This document shows, piece after piece, positions 1 through 8,040 of a stretch of 11,664 nt of DNA. The DNA lies in contig PJRA01000519.1 in assembly GCA_016987375.1 (NCBI GenBank), forward strand, positions 856,455 through 868,118. Reading direction: 5' to 3'. The notes below the pieces were generated by a model. The model searched no databases. It worked only from the letters and a program-made list of their open reading frames with translations, and had not been told where the DNA came from. Each line of letters begins with the position of its first letter. Positions within the stretch are counted from its first letter, which is position 1. Both the position numbers and the translations under genes were made by a program. The stretch is from Brachionus koreanus (Eukaryota > Rotifera > Eurotatoria > Ploima > Brachionidae).

Positions 1-470
1 ATGTGTCGATCGGGTAGATATGTTTGATAAAATTCTGAGATAAAATCTCTTAAATAAGATACACTCAATATAAGGCTGTAAAGTTTCAGACCCCCTTATC
101 CAAAAAAATAAATTTTTGACCCCCCCTAAAATTTTAGCTAATCGATTATATTAGATAAATATTTAAAGTAAATCAAATATATTTAAAATTCCTATTAACC
201 ATTCTTATTTATGAGATCATTTTTTCAATTAAAATTCTATTTGTTGGGTTTCTCATTAGCTTTTTCAAAGAGTTCATATAGTCTTTTCATCAAGCATGCA
301 TCAATACTCTTAAGACCTTTATATTAAACATTTATAATTGTATATTGAATAATCTTAATCATTTTTTTTGTATATAACAAACTGAATTTTTTACTTAATT
401 GTAAAATAGATATTTAACTGTCCATTATTCTTATTTCAATTTGTCCATGGGACTTAAACTTTAATTAAAT

Positions 471-490
471 AAATTAAATTAAATTAAATT
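471..490. repeat. AAATT pentanucleotide microsatellite
   Basis: Four perfect tandem copies of AAATT, with imperfect continuation on the left. It is a simple low-complexity repeat with no visible function. Confidence 0.8.
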
Positions 491-640
491 TATAAGAGCT
501 TGCACTCGATGGTCCGTGTAAACTGTGATCACACTTCTGCAAAAATCAAGTATTGTAAGATTCGTTTCATTTGACTTTAAGGCGAATTTTTGTTAGTTTT
601 CTGTTTGGGTTTGGGTTTACATTAGGTTAGATAACATAAA

Positions 641-661
641 CTGATTATTCAAAATAATCAG
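641..661. repeat. Perfect 9-bp-arm hairpin downstream of the protease stop
   Basis: CTGATTATT and AATAATCAG are exact reverse complements separated by three bases. The hairpin lies about 55 bp beyond the protease stop codon, so it would probably be transcribed in that gene's 3' untranslated region. No function is inferred beyond a possible RNA stem. Confidence 0.5.
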
Positions 662-715
662 CTTGTGTTCAATACTCAATAAAAAATGTTTGCAGTTAGA
701 CTTTCTTAAACTATT

Positions 716-1851
716 TCAAAATTTAGAAAAATAAATTAATTTAATTAATTCAATTATAATAAGCTTTAATGCAGTGTTTTCATTTACAAAAGTAGAACTA
801 GATGTTGTTGTATAACTTGATGATGATAATATTGATGACGATGATGAGCCTGTACTTTCAATATTGTCGATCATCCAATCAACGTAATAACTTGTTCTTG
901 TGAAAACACCACCATCATAGCAACTAATTCCCTCTGGTCGATTAGCAAGTACCCAACTTGATATTCCGGCTAAAACCAATTTTTCACCTTCTTTAGCTAC
1001 AATAGGTCCACCTGAATCACCAAAGCAAATGCTTTTTCCATCTCCACCAGCACAAATATTTAGAGACCAATCGAATATAGGCGGATTAAGAAAATCATAT
1101 CTTTTCTCACACGCTGACTTATTCAGAATATCAGTCTCCATTTCCATTAAATATTGAGCTGGAGAAAAAGAATTCAAATTTTCTGATAACTTTCCCCAGC
1201 CAGTTGCCCAACTTGTCTGATCAGAAAAATCAGAATCAGAAGTCGGCAAGCAAATAGGTAGAATTTGATCGGTGTATTCAACAGGTGACTTTAATTTTAA
1301 TTTAATTTTAGAATGATGTTTTCAAAATTTACTAAAAAAATCAATACCTTCAATTTCAACAAAGCTATATCATTATGGAAATTATCAGGATTGTACTTAG
1401 GGTGTACAATATACTGAGAGACTTTTCTTGAAACCGAATAACTTTCTGGAAAATATCTATCATGCAAACCCAATTGAACTGTGTAATCAGATGGGTCGCT
1501 AAAATAATCAATGCAATGAGCAGCTGTAACTACCCATTCTGTATTTATAAGAGAACCTCCACACGTGAAGATACCAAAATATTCAAGCAAGATTTGCCAT
1601 CCCCAGTCTTCTGGATGTGCTTGCTGACCGCCAACAATTTTATTCAGTCGTTCTCCTCTAATATCAAATATTCTTTTACCACACTCTTCAGGATTAATAA
1701 TTGCTTCATCAATAAATTCAGAAGAAATAAACAGCTAAACATTTTGAAAATACAATACTTATTTAAACCATTTTAAAATTTTGCTTTAACAAATTACTTG
1801 TGCCACCGAAATTTGCAGAACAAAATAATTAATTTTTCGAAAAACAAACAT
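716..1851 (-). CDS. Secreted chymotrypsin-family (S1) serine protease, three exons
   Basis: Exons are 1851-1798, 1734-1348 and 1288-716, joined across two phase-0 introns of 63 and 59 bp with GT..AG ends, giving 337 residues. Residues 1-18 form a signal peptide. A propeptide with Cys36 ends at Lys50, before IVGG at 51-54. The catalytic triad is His91 (TAAHC), Asp140 (NDIALL) and Ser239 (GDSGGP). Paired cysteines fit the S1 fold: 36-160, 76-92, 207-226 and 235 with the one in ISCYDGG. The residue at chymotrypsin position 189 is Ser233, and a Val follows SW at position 216, so the pocket looks chymotrypsin- or elastase-like rather than tryptic; this specificity is inferred. After the catalytic domain comes a Ser/Thr-rich linker and a hydrophobic end. 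The last ~20 residues are uncertain because a GTAAAT donor-like site lies just before them. A digestive or extracellular role is likely. Confidence 0.9.
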
Positions 1852-2430
1852 TTTTAAATTAAAATTAAAAACTAATTTTTATTTTCCTCTTTAAATACTA
1901 TATTCAAATTTTTTTATGGTTTTTTTAATGACACAGTTACTTCTCTTTTCTTTTTAGCCCATTATCGAATTTTTGGCGTCCTTGAATAAAAAATCAAGTA
2001 TCTAAATAGGATTCCATAAAAACGTGAAATAAAATTAGCTTAAATAGAAAAAATTAAATATTAAAACAATAATATAAAATATTTTTTAAAATGAAAAACC
2101 AGCCTTCTACTGAGTTATTAGGATGTATCTTATTCACCTTATTATCATTATATTTGGATTTAAAAAACCTGTCCTGATTATAAAAGCTGTTGCTATACGA
2201 TTTCAAAAAGTTTTGCAAAATAGAATTTACTTAAATGATATTAAACGTTTCAATTCTTTAATATTACTCACATTAATTATCAATATGATTCAACTTTTTA
2301 ATTGTTATTGCACTAAATAAATTATAGTTTTTATTGAAAGAAGATATTTTGAATTTTTTAATACATAGTAAATAGTTAGTCTATTATGGGTATAACTTTT
2401 TTTATGAATTATCGTGTTTGGTAATTGAAA
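1852..2430. other. AT-rich intergenic spacer between divergent transcription units
   Basis: This spacer separates the start of the minus-strand protease from a possible plus-strand peptide gene. A TATTTAAA element on the minus strand at 1897-1890 is a weak protease promoter candidate. A 65-codon hydrophobic plus-strand reading frame at 2123-2320 and a 28-codon one at 2091 overlap in different frames; neither shows a recognisable family or start context, so they are not annotated as genes. Confidence 0.5.
2391..2396 (+). promoter_or_regulatory. TATA-like element before the candidate peptide gene
   Basis: TATAAC lies 40 bp before the ATG at 2431, a spacing that would give a very short leader. 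In DNA this AT-rich such a match is weak, and it only has meaning if the peptide gene is real. Confidence 0.2.
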
Positions 2431-2680
2431 ATGAAAAGGGCTTTTTTTATTCGATATATCTTGTTATTTGCTGTCATGAGCACCGAAGAAAATGTCTAGT
2501 TCGTTATTTAAGAATTATTGTTATAGCTCTCTGTAATCTAAATCATTTTATTTATTTTATTTTATTAAAAATATAATTTAGGGCGGGTCCCCAATTGTGT
2601 TGGGAGCCGTACAAGCGGTCGCTGATGCGGCCAAAAATTTTTTCGGCCGCGAGCAAGCCTGCCTAAACGGACGGTGGTAA
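2431..2680 (+). CDS. Candidate two-exon small secreted peptide (53 aa), speculative
   Basis: A 21-codon open stretch at 2431-2493 reads as a textbook signal peptide: start MKRAFF, hydrophobic core YILLFAVM, and a plausible cleavage after VMS at residue 17. It runs into a stop two codons later. A TTTAG acceptor at 2577-2581 opens a frame GGSPIVLGAVQAV.. from 2582 to a TAA at 2678-2680, in phase with exon 1 if the donor is the GT at 2494. The mature peptide would be about 36 residues: an alanine/valine-rich, possibly amphipathic stretch (GAVQAVADAAKNFF), one Cys, and the end LNGRW. No family is recognised. Weak points are the poor donor (GTCTAG), strongly GC-rich codons unlike the neighbouring genes, and the fact that GC islands tend to be open in several frames, including a 45-codon minus-strand one. 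It could equally be a transposon end. Confidence 0.25.
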
Positions 2681-2704
2681 AGGCGGACGACGAATTTGGC
2701 GGTC
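2581..2704. other. Sharply bounded GC-rich island with nested inverted repeats
   Basis: By count, 71 of the 120 bases at 2581-2700 are G or C, while the DNA on both sides is mostly A and T. The island contains a CCCAA/TTGGG hairpin (2590-2604) and a near-palindrome with GCGGCC/GGCCGC arms around A5T6C (2627-2650). No tRNA-like A and B boxes were found. It may be a transposable-element terminus, a structured RNA, or the second exon of the peptide described above. Confidence 0.6.
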
Positions 2705-3091
2705 AGACAAAAAGTTTGACATTTAATTTTAAAAAAAAATGATTTAAATTTGTAAATATTTTTTGAATATTTTATCTATTTTTTTTTATTTTACTGTCGT
2801 ATCAAATATTAAAATTCGAATAGAAAAACCGAGTTCAAATTTTCATTTAATGTAATTTTTTGCAGCAGAATAATTGAATTTTAAGTAAATAATTAATATT
2901 TCAGTAAATTATTGAAATTTTTTAAAAAAAGCTTAATATTATATCAACATTTTCAGAGCTCAAAAATAATTTTTTCATCATATTTCAAATTAGAAGATAA
3001 ACAATTTTATATGAATTTTTATTTAAAATTTTATTATGAATTCTTTTAGAGTATTTAGGTTTCCAGTTTAAAATCAGTTTTTCTCAACGAT
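2705..3091. other. AT-rich 3' flank of the 7TM receptor gene
   Basis: No reading frame or structure of note. It includes the probable 3' untranslated region of the minus-strand receptor gene, with AATAAA motifs on the minus strand overlapping the stop codon (3096-3091) and again at 3023-3018. Confidence 0.5.
3018..3023 (-). terminator. Candidate polyadenylation signal of the 7TM receptor gene
   Basis: AATAAA on the minus strand about 70 nt beyond the TAA stop at 3094-3092. A second AATAAA overlaps the stop itself. The motif is frequent by chance in DNA of this composition. Confidence 0.3.
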
Positions 3092-5386
3092 TTATTTTTT
3101 TTTTAGTAAAATAATTTTTCTTAATTGCTTATCACTACCAAAATAGTAAAGAAAATTTAAAATATTACTGAAAATAAAAGTTTGCTGGGCAAAATCACTC
3201 ATTAGATAATAAAAATTAAATCTTTCACAAATAACTTGTAAAAAAAAATGAAGTTTAGTATGCAAGACCAATATATTGATAAATCCATAATATTGAAGAA
3301 AAAAGTAGATAGGCGAAAACAATTCGGGTAATTTTAAAAATAAATTTAGAGTAATTATAAAAATAGCATTATAAATTAATTTAGTATTTAAATTGGGCTT
3401 TGCTTTTAGTTTCATATTTTTTCTTATAAAATTAATTTTTTTCGAAGACTTATTTAATTTAGTAATCATAATAACATCAATTATCAAATTTGTGAATATA
3501 AAAAAAACGCTGTTAACAAAATTTTTGATCAATAACATCGACTTGAAAAAATCATCCAAATATTGATGAAGAGTGAAATTGTTGATTAGAAATAAAGCTG
3601 GATAATCATCATATATATTGTACTTGTTGATTTTGTGAATAAAGAAACCACTGATGCTAATAAAAAATCCAAAAAAGAAAATAAGTAGAGCTAATTTTTT
3701 GAAATGAGTAATAAGGATTTTGCCTAATATACTAGAATTTTTATTTTCAATGATTAAAAGTCGACACACTATAAAGCTTAATATTGTTGCATTAATGCAA
3801 AATTTTATTATACTCTGACCAAAATCAATGAAAAATATTTGATAATATTGAACAAGAACAATGGTGTAAATCTTTGAGCAAAAAAATCCATTCACATTTG
3901 AACATTTATTCATTAGACTGAATAAATCGATTAAACTATAAGCCGAGCTGAGAACAGCATGACTTTTTATCAAATTAAATTGAGTCTTTTTGATAGAATT
4001 TTTTTCTTCGAAATTTCTAGAAACTATCAAAGTTCCAATGCTTAAAGCTAGTACAAATAATGATAAAAATGGTGTTAAAATAGCTGAAATTAAATCATCA
4101 AAAAAAGCAATTAAAATTTTTATATCATACACAGTTAGTTTAATTTTTTTGCTATTGAAATTTTTATTTTGAAATCTTTGAATTTTTGATTCAAAATCAC
4201 ACATTTTAATTGAAAAATTGTCAAAACGACCATAGTCAAGCTCCCACGAAAAGTCAAAATAGCTTGGTATTTGTGTTTGATTAAAATCTAGATAGTGCTT
4301 GGCTATCCATTTAAATGTGCAAGTGTACTCATAGGATGATTTATTTTTAATGCGATCATTTACACTCAAAAGAACCATTTGAGAGAATGGAAAGTTAACA
4401 TAGATACAAAAATCTGCTTCTGGAAATACTTCATTTACAGTGAGTTGCTCATAGGACTGTTGGTTTGAACTGTATGCTATGTTTATATGAAAAGTTCGGT
4501 TTTTATTCATATATAAACAAGTCTTATTTGACATATTCACATTGAGACCATGATTGAGCCAATTAAGCCACTCTATACCACTGTGAAAAAGAGCTCTAGC
4601 ATAGAAAATATCAATCTGAATAAATCTTAAATGTTTAAAATAAAAGAATAAATTCTTTTGCGCTAATTTTATTTTTCCAAATAAATAGATTTCTTCAGTA
4701 TATTTGAATATATGTGGATTTAGTATTTCAATTGATAAATAAATATTTTCTGCAAGAAAAAAATCAACTTTTTTAACGATCGTATTGAGATCAATTTTTT
4801 CTTTAATTAATAAAAATTGAATAAAATTTTTTTTATAAAATGTGTTTGATAAGTATTGAAAAGACAAATATTTAATGTAAATATTTGAAAATAGTAGAGG
4901 ACAAATTTTTTTAAAATAAATACTTCCTTTACCAAATATAAGCTGATCTATTTGAGCTTTTTGTTTAAAAATTAAACTTCTGTTGCATGATTCAAAACCA
5001 AACACATCAAACTTAATCTTAATTAACCTAATAAGTACACTATATCTATCAATCGATTCCATTTGAAAAAGATTTTCATTGAAGCCTTTGATAAATGAAT
5101 AAACAATTGATGCTTGGTAATGTTTTATATCGTGCAAAAACTTAATTGTATTAATTAATGATTGATTGTATAAAATTTGTCCATAGGCTTTAAAATGTAT
5201 TAGTGGTGTTAGATATATATCGTTTTGGCACTCTTTAGTTGGATTAAAGAATAAAGAAAGTTTTAAATTTGTGCACAAAATAAGACTGTACTCAGTATCT
5301 ATTTCGCATGATCCATTATTAAAGCAGCTGTAAATTTTTTGCGTATTTACATAAAATAATTTCATAAAAATAAACAATAGAATCAT
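3092..5386 (-). CDS. Intronless seven-transmembrane receptor with long extracellular N-terminus (764 aa)
   Basis: One uninterrupted frame of 764 codons. Residues 1-14 form a hydrophobic signal peptide (MILLFIFMKLFYV). Residues ~15-420 are a predicted extracellular domain with ten cysteines (21, 27, 38, 53, 134, 162, 290, 327, 356, 396) and nine N-glycosylation sequons (N24, 74, 135, 284, 287, 296, 348, 369, 390); no known domain is recognised in it. Seven hydrophobic segments follow at roughly 425-455, 472-494, 507-546, 562-584, 616-642, 668-698 and 724-749. Rhodopsin-class echoes are VCRLL at 540-544 in the DRY position, a Pro in segment 6 (LKLP, 684-687), and SNILNFLYYF at 740-749 in the NPxxY position, followed by a basic helix-8-like end (KQLRKIILLKKK). 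The DRY acid and NPxxY proline are absent, so the receptor is divergent. Ligand and coupling cannot be predicted. A retrogene origin or membership of a lineage-expanded orphan family are both possible. Confidence 0.85.
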   Translation of the reverse strand: MILLFIFMKLFYVNTQKIYSCFNNGSCEIDTEYSLILCTNLKLSLFFNPTKECQNDIYLTPLIHFKAYGQILYNQSLINTIKFLHDIKHYQASIVYSFIKGFNENLFQMESIDRYSVLIRLIKIKFDVFGFESCNRSLIFKQKAQIDQLIFGKGSIYFKKICPLLFSNIYIKYLSFQYLSNTFYKKNFIQFLLIKEKIDLNTIVKKVDFFLAENIYLSIEILNPHIFKYTEEIYLFGKIKLAQKNLFFYFKHLRFIQIDIFYARALFHSGIEWLNWLNHGLNVNMSNKTCLYMNKNRTFHINIAYSSNQQSYEQLTVNEVFPEADFCIYVNFPFSQMVLLSVNDRIKNKSSYEYTCTFKWIAKHYLDFNQTQIPSYFDFSWELDYGRFDNFSIKMCDFESKIQRFQNKNFNSKKIKLTVYDIKILIAFFDDLISAILTPFLSLFVLALSIGTLIVSRNFEEKNSIKKTQFNLIKSHAVLSSAYSLIDLFSLMNKCSNVNGFFCSKIYTIVLVQYYQIFFIDFGQSIIKFCINATILSFIVCRLLIIENKNSSILGKILITHFKKLALLIFFFGFFISISGFFIHKINKYNIYDDYPALFLINNFTLHQYLDDFFKSMLLIKNFVNSVFFIFTNLIIDVIMITKLNKSSKKINFIRKNMKLKAKPNLNTKLIYNAIFIITLNLFLKLPELFSPIYFFLQYYGFINILVLHTKLHFFLQVICERFNFYYLMSDFAQQTFIFSNILNFLYYFGSDKQLRKIILLKKK

Positions 5387-5403
5387 TAAGAATCGATATC
5401 TAT

Positions 5404-5413
5404 CTAAAAAAAA
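5404..5413 (-). promoter_or_regulatory. Acceptor-like polypyrimidine-AG just before the receptor ATG
   Basis: Reading the minus strand, a run of eight T followed by AG ends at 5404, 17 bases before the ATG at 5386. This is a good 3' splice-site shape and could mark a 5'-untranslated-region intron or a spliced-leader trans-splicing site. Trans-splicing is known in rotifers, but no leader gene is seen here. Confidence 0.35.
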
Positions 5414-5442
5414 TAATTAAATCCAGTTTAAGTTTTTAACCA

Positions 5443-5448
5443 TTTATA
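5443..5448 (-). promoter_or_regulatory. Candidate TATA box of the 7TM receptor gene
   Basis: TATAAA on the minus strand 57 bp before the receptor ATG. With a start site about 30 bp further on, the leader would be roughly 30 nt, which competes with the acceptor-site interpretation at 5404. The match is moderate given the AT-rich background. Confidence 0.35.
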
Positions 5449-7217
5449 AGGACAAAGATTAACAAAACACAGACACAATTTTTAAACTTTGAATAAAAAA
5501 AAAACAGAATCAAAAAATAAAATGAAATATTATAATTAACACTAGAAAACTCGCATGATTATTAGTGAAAATGTCAAATTTAAAATTTTTATAATAATTT
5601 AATCTAATAAATAAAAACAAGATCCGTAATTTTTAAAGGCTAGCCGAGATTCTGTCAGATATGACCATCATATTAACATATTGTTTTATTTACGATTGTC
5701 AGATAGCTATTGTTAAATAATTTAATTAAGATAAAAAATATGTAGCGTCAGATAACTGTGTTGACTTTGACTAAGTCTTGTAAATTTTATTTAAAATTTA
5801 GAATTTTTCTTTGAAAATAAATTCATATTTTAATTGTAGCTTTATGGAAGTATGTTAATTTTAACATTAATAAAATTATCAATGTGGCTTGAATTTTAAA
5901 TAAATTATACAGTACAAACTAAAGCTAACTTGTACTTTTTTTTGCTTTCATCTTCTTCAATAATTTTCTTTCCTTACCTGGATGTTTCCTACATTTCTTG
6001 AGAAAGATTTGGCATATTCAATCAATAAATTTTATTTATTTCTACAAGGGAAAGGAAAGAAATTAAAATTGATTTGAAACAAAACACATGTGTATGCCCT
6101 AATGGTTAAAAAACAATGAAAGTCTCTTCCAATAATTTCTTAAAAAGTTTTATTGTCTATTATTTGGTCAAGCTAATTACTTAAGTCTTGAATTGTAGTA
6201 GGAAACTATTTTATTTAGAAAATTGATGACTTTTCTTTTTTAACTGATATTTTTTACGAAATATCTGAGAGTTTAGAAAAAATTTGATTTTTTATTATCT
6301 AATTATTTATAATCCATATTTTAAATAACTGAAAAATTTTATTTTTCATATCAGACACTTTTATTTTATATCTGACAAAAAAACATTAACTCTTTTTAAA
6401 AGCTTTTTTATAAAATTTAATTTCTATCAAGAAATACTTAAATTTCAAATTTGTAAAAATGGGTCTAAAAAATCCCTTTTTAAAAATTATTACTATTTTA
6501 TTAGTAAAAATAGAAAACAAAAAATAAAAGCCAAATGATTATTTATTTGTGCAAACAAATTGAAATGTAAAATTTTTGATCAAATTTAATTTTTTCAAAA
6601 AAGATCAGAATATTTTAATTGTGCATTTTCTTTTCATTACGTTTTTAGAAATTACAATTCTTTTTCAAAAATCTAAGAATAAAGCTTTGAAATATTACAA
6701 AAATTCAAAATTCTGCAATGAAAATAATTTGCGCTCTTAAAATGATCATTTTTGATTTCTGAAAAATACATATTTTATTTATTTTAACTAAATCAAAAAG
6801 ACCAAAGGTTATACCCAATAGAGGGACGATTGAGCTCATTTATTTATAAGACAAAACGTTGAAATTTTCTCTCGAAGGAACAAGGTATTCATTAACATTC
6901 CTTAAAGCATATTAGAGATAGATACCCAAAAGAGGTGATTCAAAATCTTGGGCTAATTTGGGGTGAATAAATTTAATCATAATTTGCTTAAGTTTAAAAT
7001 TTTAATAAAATAAAATAGGTCTCCCAATTTTATCATTAAATGATTAGGCTATGTTACTTTAATTTTAAAAAAAATAAGACATATTAAATATTAAATGAAT
7101 ATTAAAGCATTAAATTTCTATTTATTGCTTAAATAAATTCATATATTTTAAATTAATTTTGTTGTTAAATGGAAATTATCTAATTGCAATATATGATATT
7201 TTTAATTTAATGCTTTT
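5449..7217. other. Long AT-rich intergenic region without intact genes
   Basis: Both strands are full of stops. The features of note are the GTCAGATA cluster at 5654-5754, a fourth copy in reverse at 6369-6376, and a minus-strand lysine-rich open stretch near 6020-5925 (RKHPGKERKLLKKMK) with no start or splice sites around it. Around 6810-6960 are moderately GC-richer fragments that read like decayed coding sequence but could not be assigned to a family. Confidence 0.5.
5654..5754. promoter_or_regulatory. Three GTCAGATA octamers upstream of the 7TM receptor gene
   Basis: GTCAGATA occurs at 5654-5661, 5698-5705 and 5747-5754, spaced 44 and 49 bp, about 270-370 bp before the receptor ATG. The second and third copies extend to AGATAG and AGATAA, which fit the WGATAR consensus of GATA-type zinc-finger factors. 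A role in regulating the receptor gene is inferred from position only. Confidence 0.35.
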
Positions 7218-7263
7218 AATGTACCTTTAATCTCTATTTAAAATCGATTTGCGAAAAATATTT
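7218..7263. repeat. 46-bp direct repeat, left copy
   Basis: It matches 7995-8040 without gaps at 41 of 46 positions, starting with the identical 18 bases AATGTACCTTTAATCTCT. The copies are 777 bp apart, in the same orientation, and flank the coding-like debris at 7516-7701, as expected for remains of a single old insertion or of two related insertions. Confidence 0.75.
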
Positions 7264-7515
7264 CGTATAAATTTATAACTGATTGTATAAAATACAAAAT
7301 AAATACACTTCTGCATGATTAAATCTTAATTTATTAATTTAATTATTAAAAATAAAATTTACTAATGCTATAATTTACTAATATATATATAAATACATAA
7401 AGTTGTAAAATTGTGTTAAATTATTGATTAAAATTTAATTTTTTATTGAAAAAATCAACAAAGTATTCAATTAAAATAATTCATATTTTGAAACAAAATC
7501 TAAATAAATTCTTGA

Positions 7516-7701
7516 TCACAAAAGTCTTTTCTCCACTTCTTGATTTGGCCATTGGTTGAATTGGGTTATCTTTTTTTCCTTTTGTGCTCCATTTGGAGCA
7601 TAGAATGATACGATTTCTGTGTAATTATTTTAATTCTTGCACAGTTGGATAGCTAGCCTTAGGTGTTTGCAGACGGAACTGATTGGGGATTTAAACTCTC
7701 T
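7516..7701 (-). pseudogene. Unassigned coding-like debris, probably a decayed mobile element
   Basis: On the minus strand this patch is richer in GC and in open frames than its surroundings. One frame carries NNYTEIVSFYAPNGAQKEKK after an in-frame TAA, then runs open to a TGA at 7518-7516. The IVSFYAPNG string resembles the strand before the catalytic loop of LINE-type endonucleases, but this is a weak match. Another frame reads IPNQFRLQTPKASYPTVQEL. The frames conflict, so at best it is a frameshifted relic. A perfect TGCTCC/GGAGCA hairpin lies at 7585-7600. Confidence 0.2.
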
Positions 7702-7994
7702 ATAAAAACATAAAAAATATTAAAAAATCTAATATTAAAAATATTTGTAAGATAATGTTGACATCCTTTCTAAAATTCTTTATTGATAAGATTAAAAACC
7801 ATACATTTCATAATTGTTATAAATATATTATTATTTCACTAAAAATTTATTTAAATGGATTCTAGCAATTATCTTTTGCTTTCTATAGATCTTTTTCTTT
7901 TTTTGAAATCGCTTAACGTTTATTGAAATAATAAAAATAACAATAATAAAGCTGATATGAACCCTTATTTAAAGATTTCCTTAACAATTTTTTA

Positions 7995-8040
7995 AATGTA
8001 CCTTTAATCTCTGTTTCCAATCGATTTGTGAAAAACATTT
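7995..8040. repeat. 46-bp direct repeat, right copy
   Basis: Second copy of the repeat at 7218-7263, differing by five substitutions and no indels. Similarity fades within a few bases on both sides. Confidence 0.75.

Larger units (their letters stand above)
1..715. other. AT-rich non-coding stretch, 3' flank of the protease gene
   Basis: No credible coding region is visible on either strand. Contents worth noting are a small hairpin (GAGAT/ATCTC, 37-49), two C-runs set in AT-rich DNA (91-95 and 120-126), a perfect palindrome CTAAAATTTTAG (126-137), four perfect copies of AAATT (471-490), a somewhat GC-richer patch at 497-540, a GGGTTT-type doublet near 605-620 and a 9-bp-arm hairpin at 641-661. 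The part next to 716 is the likely 3' untranslated region of the minus-strand protease, but no AATAAA is present on that strand close to the stop codon. Confidence 0.6.

Noticed and set aside
497..575. GC-richer patch with a short cysteine-containing frame from ATG 510
   Set aside because: About 22 codons only, no signal peptide, no splice partner and no recognisable family.
605..620. GGGTTTGGGTTT-like doublet as a telomere-type repeat
   Set aside because: Only about two units are present and they are interrupted; too short to call telomeric or interstitial telomere.
1462..1776. Plus-strand 104-codon open frame
   Set aside because: It is antisense to exon 2 of the protease, whose splice sites, catalytic motifs and cysteines are convincing; no independent support.
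2123..2320. Plus-strand 65-codon hydrophobic frame, and an overlapping 28-codon frame at 2091
   Set aside because: Hydrophobic translations are common in AT-rich spacer; there is no family match, no convincing promoter, and the two frames cannot be joined by a good intron.
3990..4172. Plus-strand 60-codon open frame
   Set aside because: Antisense to the 7TM receptor first transmembrane region; its lysine- and phenylalanine-rich content reflects the AT-rich complement.
5925..6020. Minus-strand lysine-rich stretch (RKHPGKERKLLKKMK) as an exon
   Set aside because: Short, without start codon, acceptor site or flanking exons; purine-rich DNA gives such translations by chance.
6890..6965. Plus-strand RYPKEVIQNLGLIWGE as part of a Tc1 transposase
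   Set aside because: Resembles the VMVWG block only loosely, and no neighbouring blocks occur at the expected distance.
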